From contig DIUR01000033.1 of assembly GCA_002428265.1 (NCBI GenBank), positions 516,456 to 580,455 on the forward strand: DNA of 64,000 bases, written 5' to 3'. Source of the stretch: Bacteriovoracaceae bacterium UBA6153. Lineage in GTDB: Bacteria > Bdellovibrionota > Bacteriovoracia > Bacteriovoracales > Bacteriovoracaceae. The position numbers were made by a program, and so were the translations under genes. The notes under the pieces are model-generated. The model ran no database searches. It was not told the origin of the DNA and saw only the letters and a program-made list of their open reading frames with translations. Shown piece after piece: positions 34,873-44,320 of this stretch (positions are counted from its first letter, which is position 1; every line of letters begins with the position of its first letter).

Positions 34873-35366
34873 GTTTTTTCTCCCAACAAATTGCCTCTCA
34901 GCTCTGGAGCACTAGTCTTTTCTCCGAGCCAGATATTTAAAAATATTTTTGCGAACTCTAGCTCTGATATACGCCCTATTTCTTTTGTTTGATTAAAATA
35001 AAAAGTAATTCCATTTTGTGGATTAAAACTGGCCGTTATGACATCTCCTTCTTTAACATCAGGAAATATTTCTAAAAGTTTTTTGCTCCATTCTTGTGAT
35101 TGAAACTTAGTATTGTCAGCGTTAGCTATTTCTTTAATACTTTGTTCTGCAATATCCTTACCTTTAAAGCTCCTGTTGTATTTTAACTCAAGCAAAAGAG
35201 GTCTTGAGTAGATATCATCACCTTTAGCCCCCCAAAGTTTAGCTTCATAAACTTTAAAAAACATCCAAGAATATTGCCCCTGTCCTCGCAATGGAAGCTC
35301 TGGCCGCTCCCATCCAAGTGCTAAGTTAATTGAAAAAAGACAAAGAATAAAAATAATTTTTTTCAC
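34869..35366 (-). CDS. Chalcone-isomerase-like exported protein
   Basis: A 165-residue protein with a signal peptide (residues about 1-17, ending LALG). The core has the chalcone-isomerase-like stretch GQYSWMFFKVYEAKLW, LLLELKYNRSFKGKDIAEQS and FAKIFLNIWLGE. The fold is known from plant CHI and from fatty-acid-binding relatives, so a lipid-binding role in the periplasm fits. It begins 13 nt after the methyltransferase stop and overlaps the lipoprotein gene. Confidence 0.75.
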   Translation of the reverse strand: MKKIIFILCLFSINLALGWERPELPLRGQGQYSWMFFKVYEAKLWGAKGDDIYSRPLLLELKYNRSFKGKDIAEQSIKEIANADNTKFQSQEWSKKLLEIFPDVKEGDVITASFNPQNGITFYFNQTKEIGRISELEFAKIFLNIWLGEKTSAPELRGNLLGEKT

Positions 35367-35379
35367 ACTAACTCCGAAA

Positions 35380-36594
35380 TTACTTTGTTAAATAGAACTG
35401 ATAAACACTGATCTTCTCTGCCTCAAATCCACCTTGGCAGTACTTCAGATAGAATCTCCATGTGCGTATAAATTTCTCATCAAAGCCCATGGTTCTGACT
35501 TGATCTAGTGACTCGTTAAAGTTTTGCTCCCACAGATCTAAAGTACGTCCATAATCCTTGCCAAATTCTATTAGACCAATAGTTTTTAAACCATTTTTCG
35601 CCGCTGTTTTTTTAAAAACGTCCACAGAAGGAAGCATTCCTCCCGGAAAAATATACTGCTGGATAAAATCGGTTCCTCTGCTATAAGAACTAAAGTCATG
35701 ATTATTAATCGTAATTGATTGAATAATTATTTTTCCATCTTTTTTTAAAGCTGAGTTCAGAATGCTAAAATAAGTACTCCAATAATCAAGGCCTAAAGCT
35801 TCAAACATTTCAATTGAAACAATGTGGTCATATTTGTCCTTGATGTTTCGATAATCCATTAATTCAACATGGGCCAAGTCTGAAAATTTATCCAGACGCT
35901 TTTTAGCAAAATCAAACTGCTCTTTTGAAATAGTGATCCCTGTAACCTTCACTCCCTTCTGAGCGGCATACTCCATGAAACCACCCCAGCCACAACCTAC
36001 TTCTAAAATGTGATCACCATCTTTTAAGTTTAATTGATCCAGAATATTTTGATATTTTCTTTCTTGGGCCGAAAGCAAGCTAAGTCCTGGTTGATCAAAC
36101 AAAGCACTTGAATAAGTCATCGTTTGATCCAACCATAGCTTATAAAAATCATTACCAAGATCATAATGCGAATGAATGTTCTTTTTGCTTCCCTTAACCG
36201 AATTTCTATTCATCAAATGCTTTAATCTATAAAAGATGATCTTAAAAAATGATCCCTTTATGACCTTTTCAAGCTGAACTTTATTATCTATCCCAAACTT
36301 TATAAGCTTATTGATATTATCGGCCTTCCAATGTCCAGCAATGTATGACTCTCCTAAGCCGATATCACCCTTTAAAAATAATTCCTCACAAAACTTCCAG
36401 TCAAAAATTTTGAGAGAGACATACTCTCCATCTTGTTTCCCATTAAAATTTAAATAGTCCCCTTCAGGAGTTTCAACTGAGATAGACCCATATTCAATCT
36501 TGGATAGCATGGCCAAAAATAGTGTTGTCCATCTTGAAGTTGCAGCCTCTTTCTTCACAAGAACATTTTCTCCTCTATTCATATGTGACCTCAT
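35380..36594 (-). CDS. Cyclopropane-fatty-acid-synthase-type SAM methyltransferase
   Basis: A 404-residue SAM-dependent methyltransferase acting on unsaturated acyl chains. VEVGCGWGGF-type SAM loop is present as LEVGCGWGGFMEYAA, plus the CFA landmarks HYDLGNDFYKLWLD, TYSSALF, EMFEALG and QQYIFPGGMLPS. N-terminal region binds lipid in related enzymes. The ATG at 36594 is inside DUF1365; an alternative ATG at 36582 has GAGG 6 nt upstream. In Rhodobacter a related enzyme pairs with an FAD oxidase to make furan fatty acids, so the product may be a furan or cyclopropane lipid. Confidence 0.88.
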   Translation of the reverse strand: MRSHMNRGENVLVKKEAATSRWTTLFLAMLSKIEYGSISVETPEGDYLNFNGKQDGEYVSLKIFDWKFCEELFLKGDIGLGESYIAGHWKADNINKLIKFGIDNKVQLEKVIKGSFFKIIFYRLKHLMNRNSVKGSKKNIHSHYDLGNDFYKLWLDQTMTYSSALFDQPGLSLLSAQERKYQNILDQLNLKDGDHILEVGCGWGGFMEYAAQKGVKVTGITISKEQFDFAKKRLDKFSDLAHVELMDYRNIKDKYDHIVSIEMFEALGLDYWSTYFSILNSALKKDGKIIIQSITINNHDFSSYSRGTDFIQQYIFPGGMLPSVDVFKKTAAKNGLKTIGLIEFGKDYGRTLDLWEQNFNESLDQVRTMGFDEKFIRTWRFYLKYCQGGFEAEKISVYQFYLTK

Positions 36595-37306
36595 TTTTTT
36601 CCTTTTCTGGTTTAGAATAAAATTTTATTTTTTTTATAAAAAGTTTTAATGCCTGATAATGAATCAAGACAACGATAAATAATGTATAAAAAGGGTATTT
36701 GAAAAACAGCTTAAGAAGATTCTTATCAGTAAAATCAATTTCGACTCCAGCAATACTTGTCATTAGCTGCAAGTGATCTTCAAAATGATAATCTATTTTG
36801 ACTTTATTAGTTTTTCTAAAATCGAAAGAATAACCACCTTTTATTGGATAAAATGGTGAGACGTGAAAGTGTTTATTTAGAAGATTAATTTCTTCAGTCG
36901 GATTTTGGAGAATGACATAATTGTGAGACTCTCCAAATGTATTATTCACTTCACATATAACTGCTAGTAGCTTTCCTTCTTCATAACAATACCAAAAGCT
37001 CACGGGGTTAAAAACATAACCCAAAACTCGAGGAAACGTTTGAAGTAAAATCTCACCTTTAAAATTCTGGACTCCTGATCTTTCTAAAATTCTTTGTGCC
37101 CATTTATAAAGCGATGAACCATCTCGATCGCCATGGTCTTTTTCGTAAAAAGAAAAAAGATTGAATTTGTTCACTCCAAAAATGGCAGATTTCAATTCAT
37201 TTATTTCGTTTAGAGAAAACTTTATATAATACCCTGAATAAGAAAATTCATTGATTTTTGGTAACAATCTTTTGTGATATATGTTGGCCTTAAATAATGC
37301 TTTCAT
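36575..37306 (-). CDS. DUF1365 family protein
   Basis: A 243-residue protein of unknown activity that is a constant partner of the CFA/FAD-oxidase operon. Recognised by FKANIYHKRLLPKINEFSY at the N-terminus, the SFWYCYEE and NPVSFWY block around residues 115-125, and EVNNTFGESHNYV. A C-terminal hydrophobic stretch (about residues 205-222) suggests membrane association. It overlaps both neighbours (ATGA with the FAD gene at 37303-37306). Confidence 0.85.
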   Translation of the reverse strand: MKALFKANIYHKRLLPKINEFSYSGYYIKFSLNEINELKSAIFGVNKFNLFSFYEKDHGDRDGSSLYKWAQRILERSGVQNFKGEILLQTFPRVLGYVFNPVSFWYCYEEGKLLAVICEVNNTFGESHNYVILQNPTEEINLLNKHFHVSPFYPIKGGYSFDFRKTNKVKIDYHFEDHLQLMTSIAGVEIDFTDKNLLKLFFKYPFYTLFIVVLIHYQALKLFIKKIKFYSKPEKEKNEVTYE

Positions 37307-38589
37307 AAAACGTCTATCAACTCGGTATCTTGTCCTGAGTCTGCTAAAAATTTCTTTATGGCGATTTTTGTACTAAGTATGCCGTCTTCGTGAAACCCAT
37401 AACGCATCCAAGCTCCAGAAAAATAGAGCCCGTGCCTTCCTTGGAATAACTTTACTCTCTCCTGTGCGTCGATAGCTTCATTATTAAAAAGTGGGTGTTC
37501 GTAATCTATCACTTTGGCAATTTTATCCTGGGCAATATTAGTGACAGGGTTCAGTGTCACGATAACTGATTTTTTAGTCGATAGCGGTTGAAGCTTATTA
37601 ATCAAATAACTGACGGATACGGCATCATGAGTGTCCTGAGACTGAGTAGATAGATAATTCCATGCCGACCATGTTGACTTATTCTTAGGCAAGACGCTCT
37701 CATCAAAATGCAAGACGGCTTGATTCTTTTGATATTTAAAATGAGAAAGGCATTCTTTAATTTCGCTATCATCTATTTTTATAATTTTCAATGTCTCGGG
37801 TGGATGAGTGCAAAAAAAGCAGTAATCGAAAAGCTCTTCTCTTTTAGCAGTAACCAGCTTTAATTTCTCATTTTCACGACTGACCGATATGACTGGCTCG
37901 TCTAAATACTTACGCTCAATCTTTAACAATACTTTTTTTACATATGAATGACACCCATTCAGTACTGTTTTCCATTGAGGACGGTCTGAGATCTGCAAGA
38001 GTCCATGGTTAGAACAAAAGGTTAAAAAAGTATAGGCCGGAAATTCAAGCATCTCATTTGTAGGAGATGACCAGATACAACCCCCCATTGGCAAAAGATA
38101 CCAATCTTGAAAATCTTTAGAATAACCTTTTTGTTTGAGCAGATCGCCTAAAGTCAGTTCTATTTTTTGTTTTGATTCATTCAAGTAGCTTTTAGAATTT
38201 TTATTAAAGTGCAAAACTTCTTTTAAAAATCTATAAAATCTTGGACTGAATAGATTTTTGAACTGAGCGAAGACAGTTAATAAATTTGCTCCTGCCCATA
38301 CGATATTGTCACTCAATCTCATTACGCTAAAGCTCATCTCTGATTGGTGAGTTTCTATCTCGAGTTCATTAAAAAAATCAATTAAATTGGGATAGGTTCT
38401 ATTATTATGAACTAAAAAACCTGTATCGATAGGATGAACAACACCATCAATATTTAATTCGACAGTGTTAGTATGACCTCCAAAATAATGCCCGGCCTCA
38501 AAAACAGAAACCTCGTACCCGAACTTATTCAAATAATGCGCGGCCGAGATACCTGCAATACCAGATCCTATTATTGCAATTCTTTTCAT
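37303..38589 (-). CDS. FAD-dependent amine-oxidase-like desaturase of the lipid operon
   Basis: A 428-residue FAD/NAD(P)-binding protein. The dinucleotide motif GSGIAGISAAHYLNKFG lies at residues about 7-23, followed by the amine-oxidase GGHTNTVEL and DTGFLVHNNRTYPNL, and a C-terminal FAD-closing block FSGAWMRYGFHEDGILS. It heads the operon. In furan-fatty-acid synthesis a protein of this kind is proposed to desaturate the acyl chain before the methyltransferase acts; here that is inference from neighbours. Confidence 0.87.
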   Translation of the reverse strand: MKRIAIIGSGIAGISAAHYLNKFGYEVSVFEAGHYFGGHTNTVELNIDGVVHPIDTGFLVHNNRTYPNLIDFFNELEIETHQSEMSFSVMRLSDNIVWAGANLLTVFAQFKNLFSPRFYRFLKEVLHFNKNSKSYLNESKQKIELTLGDLLKQKGYSKDFQDWYLLPMGGCIWSSPTNEMLEFPAYTFLTFCSNHGLLQISDRPQWKTVLNGCHSYVKKVLLKIERKYLDEPVISVSRENEKLKLVTAKREELFDYCFFCTHPPETLKIIKIDDSEIKECLSHFKYQKNQAVLHFDESVLPKNKSTWSAWNYLSTQSQDTHDAVSVSYLINKLQPLSTKKSVIVTLNPVTNIAQDKIAKVIDYEHPLFNNEAIDAQERVKLFQGRHGLYFSGAWMRYGFHEDGILSTKIAIKKFLADSGQDTELIDVL

Positions 38590-38774
38590 TCAGTATCTCA
38601 CTCTTACTTAGCATCAAGTGCTTAGTGATATGATTAATATGAATTATAAGATGCCATAATTTTCTAAAAACTCCACTTAAGAGTGGAATTGTACCCATGA
38701 CAATGCTTTGACAGAGATCAATTCAGCACACTTCACTCAAATCAGCGAAGTGTGCCGAACCTAATTGCTTAAAA

Positions 38775-39170
38775 TTATTTCTTAGTACAATCTAACACAA
38801 CAGAGTTTCTATTTTGGACCATTGTGTATCTTGCGCCTTCTGCTGTTTTTGTAATAGCAAAAGATCCTTTAAGTTCATTTTTAAAGAAATTGTCGGCAAC
38901 GATTTCTTTTTTAGCGTTACATTCTGCAACGTTTACTGAATCATCATTACCTGACTTATGAGCTGTACCATCCACGATTAAATCCTGAGCATCTCCAGCG
39001 ATACTGATTTTCACTGAATTTAGAGCAGAGTTCTTAGAAATTTTTAGTTCAAGCTCTTGACCTTGATACTTACATGAATAAGTTCCAATCAGCGATTTAC
39101 AGTCTTCAAGGCCTCCAGCAAATGCCGACATTGATGTTAATAGCGCCAGGCCCATAATTAGCTTTTTCAT
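38775..39170 (-). CDS. Secreted protein, unknown function
   Basis: A 131-residue protein with a signal peptide (residues 1-18, ending AFAGG). The mature domain has Cys residues in LEDCKSLIGTYSCKYQ, one in NVAECNAKKE and one near the end, enough for two disulfides. Alternating hydrophobic residues suggest a small beta-barrel, and the opening resembles the protein at 22993. AGATC-rich leader, no strong neighbour link; monocistronic on the minus strand. Confidence 0.6.
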   Translation of the reverse strand: MKKLIMGLALLTSMSAFAGGLEDCKSLIGTYSCKYQGQELELKISKNSALNSVKISIAGDAQDLIVDGTAHKSGNDDSVNVAECNAKKEIVADNFFKNELKGSFAITKTAEGARYTMVQNRNSVVLDCTKK

Positions 39171-39338
39171 AAGATCTCCATTTTTAATTTATGGTCTAAT
39201 CTTACTTAGTTTTTTCGAATCAATGAGATGCAGTTGAATTAATTATAAGGTGGTGTCTAAGATTTAGACATAATTGCACCACCGCACAATTCATTAAAAT
39301 CTTGTGAGTGCCTTTGCTCGTGCGCTATAATAACGACC

Positions 39339-41267
39339 ATGAATAAACCACAATACACTCCTCCAACAGATGTTAAATCAGTCCTTCAACTCCTAAAGCG
39401 CCCAAAAACGGCAATCGTGACAGGTGGTATGCCTTACGCTAACGGGCCCTTGCACTTAGGTCACCTAGCTGGAGCAATCATTCCACCCGATATCATGGCC
39501 CGCTATATGCGTATGCTGATTGGTTCAAAGAACGTTTTATTCGTGAGTGGTAATGATGACCATGGATCAACTTCTGAAGCGTCTGCCCTTCAAGCTGGGA
39601 TCCCCATCAGAGAGTTCATAGATCGCATTCACGATAAGCAAGTTGAGACAGTCACACGCTACGGTGTCTCATATGATATTTTTTCTGGAACTTCTCAACC
39701 AGATTGTTACCCTACTCATAAAGAAGTCTGTCAGGACTTTATGAAAAGACTTTGGAATAACAAAATGCTGGAGTCAAAAACGACGAAGCAATGGTTTGAC
39801 CCAAAACTTAGCCGTTTCTTGCAAGATAGAAACGTCACTGGAAAATGTCCCAATCCAAATTGTACAAATGAGAAGGCCTACAGTGACGAATGTGAAGTTT
39901 GTGGAACTCAATACGATCCGAGTGCATTGATCAATCCAAAATCTTCTTTGTCAGATGCCACTCCTGAGCTTCGAGACACAAAACACTTATGGATTGATAT
40001 GTGGAAGGTCTCTGATCAACTCACTGACTGGATAAAATCAAAACAAAATAAATGGCGCAAGGGTGTCTTTAACGAGGTGTATGAGACAGTTCAACCTGCT
40101 CTACAATTTGATAATACTCATGAACCTACGTTTAAAGAAATACGTGCAACACTTCCAAAACATAAGTCTCGCTATGCTCCTGGGAAAAAAGTCGTTGTGC
40201 AATTTGAAACTCTGGCAGACTACGCTACGGGAAAGAGCGCCTTGGAAGAAAAAAGCATTCCATGCTCCCCTTTAGATGGCTGGGCCCATAGATCAATCAC
40301 TCGTGATGTGACTTGGGGAGTTCCTGTCCCCGCTGAAATCGATCCTGAGATGAAAGATAAAACATTATATGTCTGGCCGGACTCCTTGATTGCTCCAATC
40401 TCATTTACAAAAGTGGCCTTGGCAAAACAAGGAAGAGATCCTAAAGAATGGGAGCGTTTCTGGAAAGACCCTGAAGCCCGCATTTTTCAATTCCTGGGTC
40501 AGGATAACGTTTACTTTTATGTACTAATGCAAGGGGCGATGTGGATTGGCATTCGTGGTGCAGACACTCCTGATTACACTATGACAGATGTCTACTCTGT
40601 TTTCCATTTAATGGTTAACGGTGAAAAAATGAGTAAGTCACGTGGAAATTTTTATTCTGCAGATGAGCTGACGGCGGAGATGGGATACGACGCTGATCAA
40701 GTTAGATATTTCCTTTCAACATTAAGCCTTGCTGAAAAACAATCAAACTTCGACTTTGAAACTTTTAAAGAAAGAAATAAATTCTTAGCAGGCCCATTGA
40801 ACGCTTCAATTGAAAAACCAATTTCAGCAGTACATTCAAAATTCGGCGGCGTTGTCCCTCAAGGAAAAGTCTTAGAAAAAGTTGAAAAAGAAACCATGAA
40901 GATCGTGCAGATGTATGTGAAGAACATGGAAAAAGCAGATCACATCACCCTTCTTGGACAAATTGAAAACTACGCTCGCTTAGTAAACAGTTTATTCGTT
41001 CAGTACAAGCCTCATGATGATCGTCACGATGAGACAGAGCGCGCTGATGCTCTTTATTCATGTTTTTACATTCTAAAGAATCTGATGATCATGCTTCACC
41101 CATTTGTTCCGCAAACAATGGAAAAAGTACGCCAGTCCCTTAATCTTCCAGAAAGTGTTTTCTCTATCGATGAACTAGGTCTTCCAATTCCAGCAGGACA
41201 CAAAATTGGCCAGAAACAACAGTTTTTTGCTGCTGTTGCTGGAGTCGACGTAGAGGAAAGTGTTTAA
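39339..41267 (+). CDS. metG: Methionyl-tRNA synthetase
   Basis: A 642-residue class I aminoacyl-tRNA synthetase charging tRNA-Met. The HIGH-type motif is GPLHLGHLAG and the KMSKS motif is KMSKSRGNF. A zinc knuckle is visible with CPNPNC and CEVCGTQ. Anticodon-binding helices follow, and the tail ends in VEESV. The MetRS C-terminal tRNA-binding EMAP domain is absent. The TAA at 41265 lies in the same frame as the following chemoreceptor fragment, separated by only six codons. Confidence 0.95.
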   Translation: MNKPQYTPPTDVKSVLQLLKRPKTAIVTGGMPYANGPLHLGHLAGAIIPPDIMARYMRMLIGSKNVLFVSGNDDHGSTSEASALQAGIPIREFIDRIHDKQVETVTRYGVSYDIFSGTSQPDCYPTHKEVCQDFMKRLWNNKMLESKTTKQWFDPKLSRFLQDRNVTGKCPNPNCTNEKAYSDECEVCGTQYDPSALINPKSSLSDATPELRDTKHLWIDMWKVSDQLTDWIKSKQNKWRKGVFNEVYETVQPALQFDNTHEPTFKEIRATLPKHKSRYAPGKKVVVQFETLADYATGKSALEEKSIPCSPLDGWAHRSITRDVTWGVPVPAEIDPEMKDKTLYVWPDSLIAPISFTKVALAKQGRDPKEWERFWKDPEARIFQFLGQDNVYFYVLMQGAMWIGIRGADTPDYTMTDVYSVFHLMVNGEKMSKSRGNFYSADELTAEMGYDADQVRYFLSTLSLAEKQSNFDFETFKERNKFLAGPLNASIEKPISAVHSKFGGVVPQGKVLEKVEKETMKIVQMYVKNMEKADHITLLGQIENYARLVNSLFVQYKPHDDRHDETERADALYSCFYILKNLMIMLHPFVPQTMEKVRQSLNLPESVFSIDELGLPIPAGHKIGQKQQFFAAVAGVDVEESV

Positions 41268-41285
41268 GGATCTGAAAAAATAAAA

Positions 41286-41789
41286 ATGGGAACAAAAGTT
41301 GCTGAAGAATGCGGAGTTGTTCTTGCTGAAATAGTAGAAAATGTGTCAAGTGTAAGTACGATGGCCAGCGAAATTTCAAACGCAAGCTTAGAGCAATCTA
41401 AAGGCGTTCAAGAAATCACAAAAGCAATGGGACAATTAGATCAAGTCACTCAGACCAATTCTGCAACGTCGGAAGAAGCAGCAAGTGCAGCGGAAGAATT
41501 ATCTGCACAGGCCGATTCACTTCAAAATCAGGTTCTCACTTTAGTTGCAGTTATCAATGGAACAAATGCTAAAGTTAGCACTTCAGGCCTCAATAACCAC
41601 AACAAAGAAACTCTGAATAAAAAAGCACCTGTTAACACTTCAAAGGCCACAAATGTTATCCATATGACAAAATCAAGTAAAAAAAGTTCGTTCGCTGCTA
41701 AAGCTGTAGTGAAAACGGCACCTCCAATGAAAAAAGTATCCAGTGGAGATGTACCAAGTCATGAGCATCCAGGATTTGAAGAGGTTTAA
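41286..41789 (+). CDS. Truncated chemoreceptor (MCP) C-terminal fragment
   Basis: A 167-residue fragment that starts beyond the receptor tip: KVAEECGVVLAEIVENVSSV and IASEISNASLEQSKGVQEI-type helix, ending with a Ser/Lys-rich linker and PGFEEV, which could tether CheR. The ligand, membrane, HAMP and kinase-control-tip parts are missing. MCP-like reading (GSEKIKMGTK) continues upstream of the ATG to the metG stop. AAGGA is 15 nt from the ATG, too far for good initiation. Probably a receptor remnant; cheR and cheD follow directly. Confidence 0.7.
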   Translation: MGTKVAEECGVVLAEIVENVSSVSTMASEISNASLEQSKGVQEITKAMGQLDQVTQTNSATSEEAASAAEELSAQADSLQNQVLTLVAVINGTNAKVSTSGLNNHNKETLNKKAPVNTSKATNVIHMTKSSKKSSFAAKAVVKTAPPMKKVSSGDVPSHEHPGFEEV

Positions 41790-41792
41790 TCC

Positions 41793-42668
41793 TTGAAACT
41801 GATGGCCCCTGATGTTTCAATCTTTTCTTCTAAAGAAGAAAAATATATGCAGGACGAGGATTTTGCCTACTTCCAGGCACTCGTCCTAAATATGACAGGT
41901 ATATCTCTGGGAGAAAAAAAGCGCGATCTTTTACAGACGCGCTTAGGCCCCTATATTCGAGATAATAATTTCAAAAACTTTAGTGGGTATCGCCAGTATC
42001 TCAACACGCTTCCAAGTGATCACGCTGAATGGCAAAAACTGATTAATCTCGTTACGACCAATAAAACAGATTTCTTCAGAGAGCCTGCTCATTTTGACTA
42101 CATCGAAACCAACTTGATTCCCCAATGGATAAAGATGGGAAAAAAAGAAGTGCATATCTGGTCAGCAGCATGTTCTTCAGGCGAAGAGCCGTACACCCTT
42201 GCAATGTTTTTAGAAAGCAAACTTCCTAAAGATATAAAGTATAAATTTTTTGCTTCTGATATAGATACTAACATTTTAGTGAAAGCACAAAATGGCGTTT
42301 ACCCTCATTCAAAATATCATGAGATTCCAGAGGAATTTAAGAAATCTGTTGATTTAGGAAGAGGTGTTGTTTCTGATTGGTTTAGAATCAAGAAAAACTT
42401 AAAGGACAATATCACTTTTGAGATCTATAATTTAATTGAAGACTCGATGCCTGGAAATCAACTTTTTGATCTCGTCCTCTGCCGAAATGTCATGATTTAT
42501 TTCCCTAAAGAAATCATTAAAATTGTAGCAGACAAGATTTACCAATCAACCACCAAAGAAGGCACCTTATTTATTGGACACTCTGAATCTCTTCAGGCCA
42601 TAAAAAGTGGATGGTTGCCACATGCTCCTTCTGTTTATAAAAAAGTTGGGAAAGGTAAAAAAAGATGA
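41793..42668 (+). CDS. cheR: CheR chemoreceptor methyltransferase
   Basis: A 291-residue SAM methyltransferase that methylates glutamates on chemoreceptors. The N-terminal helical domain (FQALVLNMTGISLGEKKRDLL) is followed by the SAM domain with TTNKTDFFREPAHF, WSAACSSGEEPYTLAMF, FASDIDTN and LVLCRNVMIYF. The annotated start is TTG; ATGs at 41802 and 41847 are alternatives, and the domain begins near the latter. It overlaps cheD by 4 nt and follows the MCP fragment by 3 nt. Confidence 0.93.
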   Translation: MKLMAPDVSIFSSKEEKYMQDEDFAYFQALVLNMTGISLGEKKRDLLQTRLGPYIRDNNFKNFSGYRQYLNTLPSDHAEWQKLINLVTTNKTDFFREPAHFDYIETNLIPQWIKMGKKEVHIWSAACSSGEEPYTLAMFLESKLPKDIKYKFFASDIDTNILVKAQNGVYPHSKYHEIPEEFKKSVDLGRGVVSDWFRIKKNLKDNITFEIYNLIEDSMPGNQLFDLVLCRNVMIYFPKEIIKIVADKIYQSTTKEGTLFIGHSESLQAIKSGWLPHAPSVYKKVGKGKKR

Positions 42669-43147
42669 TTGAAAAAATTCTTTGCCTTAATATAGGAGAG
42701 CTCATTGTGACAGGCGAAGATATTATTGTAAGCACGACATTAGGCTCTTGCGTCTCTATCTGTTTACATTCACCTGATAAAAAGACTTCTGGAATTATTC
42801 ATTACGCACTTCCCTACTTTTTAAATAACAGCATGGAAGAAGATAATCTTAAATACGGAGAAAGAGCAATTCCTATTTTAATTGAAGAAATGATAAAAGT
42901 TACAAAAAGAGAGGCCTCTACTCTAAAAGCAAAAATCATTGGCGGGTCTAATTGCTTTATTCGTGATTCAAAAGGAGGCTTAGATGATATTGGTGAAAAA
43001 AACACCTTGGTGGCAAAAGAGATTCTAAAGCAATACAAAATTGAAATTGTTGGTGAAAACACTGGTGGAAAAGTTGGAAGAAAAGTCCTCTATCATTGTT
43101 TGGATGGAAGACTTCAAGTAGCTGCCCTAACACAGCTTGAGAATTGA
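42665..43147 (+). CDS. cheD: CheD chemoreceptor glutamine deamidase
   Basis: A 160-residue enzyme that converts receptor glutamines to glutamates. Catalytic Cys is in TLGSCVSICLH and the His in GIIHYALPYF; KIIGGSNCF and GENTGGKVGRKVLYH are family blocks. It begins at the overlapping ATGA of cheR. CheR-CheD pairs adapt chemoreceptors, yet the adjacent receptor gene is truncated, so they must act on receptors encoded elsewhere, such as those at 52108 and 57975. Confidence 0.9.
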   Translation: MIEKILCLNIGELIVTGEDIIVSTTLGSCVSICLHSPDKKTSGIIHYALPYFLNNSMEEDNLKYGERAIPILIEEMIKVTKREASTLKAKIIGGSNCFIRDSKGGLDDIGEKNTLVAKEILKQYKIEIVGENTGGKVGRKVLYHCLDGRLQVAALTQLEN

Positions 43148-43163
43148 CATTAAGGAACCCATT

Positions 43164-43907
43164 CTAACTTTGAAAGATTTTCGCTAATGCTAACAGTACA
43201 ACTAATGAGAATACGATCTGTCTTAATTTTATGAGTATGTCTAACTTTAAATGTTTTGAGATAATTTTTAATAAAGCAACTGATGATAAAATTCCAATTA
43301 ACAAGTAAACAAAATCTTTACCTAATTCAAAATCCGCTCCTTGCTGTATCTGAATGATTAAAGAGCTCAGTGAAGATAAAGCTACTGCAAATAAACTCGT
43401 TGCCACAGCATTGGGTAGTTTGAAACGATACAGTCCAAGAAGTATCGGGAGCATCAGCACCCCTCCCCCAAGACCTGTAAAGGTAGTCAGTGCCCCCAAG
43501 GTAAAACCAACAAGACTTGATAACCAGAAACTTTCTAAAGATTTATCCTTATCTCCCGTTTTTATCTTCACCGGAAACCAGACACTGTACAATGCATACA
43601 AAGAAACAATCGACAGTATGAACGCAATCCAAAATGAGGAAATCGCTTCCTTGAATGGGGTCGTTAAATAGCTACCAATCGCTGAAAAAATAACAATAAG
43701 TAATCCTGTCTTAAACTGAGTAAAGGATCTTTGGGCCAAAAAATTTATCAAAGAAGCTAATACCACAGCGACCAATGAATAGAGAGAAGCTTCCTTTAAG
43801 CTTTGTCCCATAAATTGCATAAAAAGAGGAATAGCAACAAGTGCGCCACCGGCCCCCGTTAACCCCATCACACTTCCAATTAAAATTCCGCAAAACAGCT
43901 CTATCAT
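43164..43907 (-). CDS. TauE/SafE-family sulfite/sulfur-compound exporter
   Basis: A 247-residue inner-membrane protein of about eight helices. The family repeat appears twice: SVMGLTGAGGALVAIPLFM near the start and TTFTGLGGGVLMLPILL in the second half. In this locus it would export sulfite or thiosulfate made by the persulfide dioxygenase. It is the last gene of a four-gene minus-strand operon with two YeeE/YedE half-genes and the ArsR-rhodanese repressor, overlapping the preceding gene by 4 nt. Confidence 0.85.
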   Translation of the reverse strand: MIELFCGILIGSVMGLTGAGGALVAIPLFMQFMGQSLKEASLYSLVAVVLASLINFLAQRSFTQFKTGLLIVIFSAIGSYLTTPFKEAISSFWIAFILSIVSLYALYSVWFPVKIKTGDKDKSLESFWLSSLVGFTLGALTTFTGLGGGVLMLPILLGLYRFKLPNAVATSLFAVALSSLSSLIIQIQQGADFELGKDFVYLLIGILSSVALLKIISKHLKLDILIKLRQIVFSLVVLLALAKIFQS

Positions 43908-44320
43908 TTTATTTTATTCTCAATTAATTTAAATAGCCCCATTCCTACTAACATGAATGCAATAAAAATAATTATGTCCATATTACCACTGGCCATAGCA
44001 ACGATACCTGGACCAGGACAAATACCTGCCCATCCCCAACCTATTCCAAAAATACCCGCTCCAGTAATTAAGCGCCAGTCTAAATCTTTACGAGTAGGCA
44101 AATGAAATTTACTATCAAGTAATGGAGAGCTTTTTTTCTTTATAAAATAAAAAAAGATAGAATGAATAAAAATGGCTCCTGCCATAACCCCAATTAAGGA
44201 ATAATTCCAATCTCCAAACACATCTAAAAAGCCACGCACCACTTGGGTTTGTGTCATACCACTTATCCCGAGTCCCATCGCAAAGATAAGACCAACAATA
44301 AATGCAATAAAATTTTTCAT
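43904..44320 (-). CDS. YeeE/YedE-family (half-size) sulfur transport protein, second copy
   Basis: A 138-residue membrane protein with about four helices, one of two half-size units that together make the eight- to nine-helix YeeE/YedE thiosulfate/sulfur transporter. The motif GWAGICPGPGIVAMASG contains the conserved Cys-Pro-Gly-Pro site. It overlaps the first copy by 4 nt and the TauE gene by 4 nt. Such pairs occur with ETHE1-type dioxygenases and rhodaneses in sulfide detoxification. Confidence 0.85.
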   Translation of the reverse strand: MKNFIAFIVGLIFAMGLGISGMTQTQVVRGFLDVFGDWNYSLIGVMAGAIFIHSIFFYFIKKKSSPLLDSKFHLPTRKDLDWRLITGAGIFGIGWGWAGICPGPGIVAMASGNMDIIIFIAFMLVGMGLFKLIENKIK

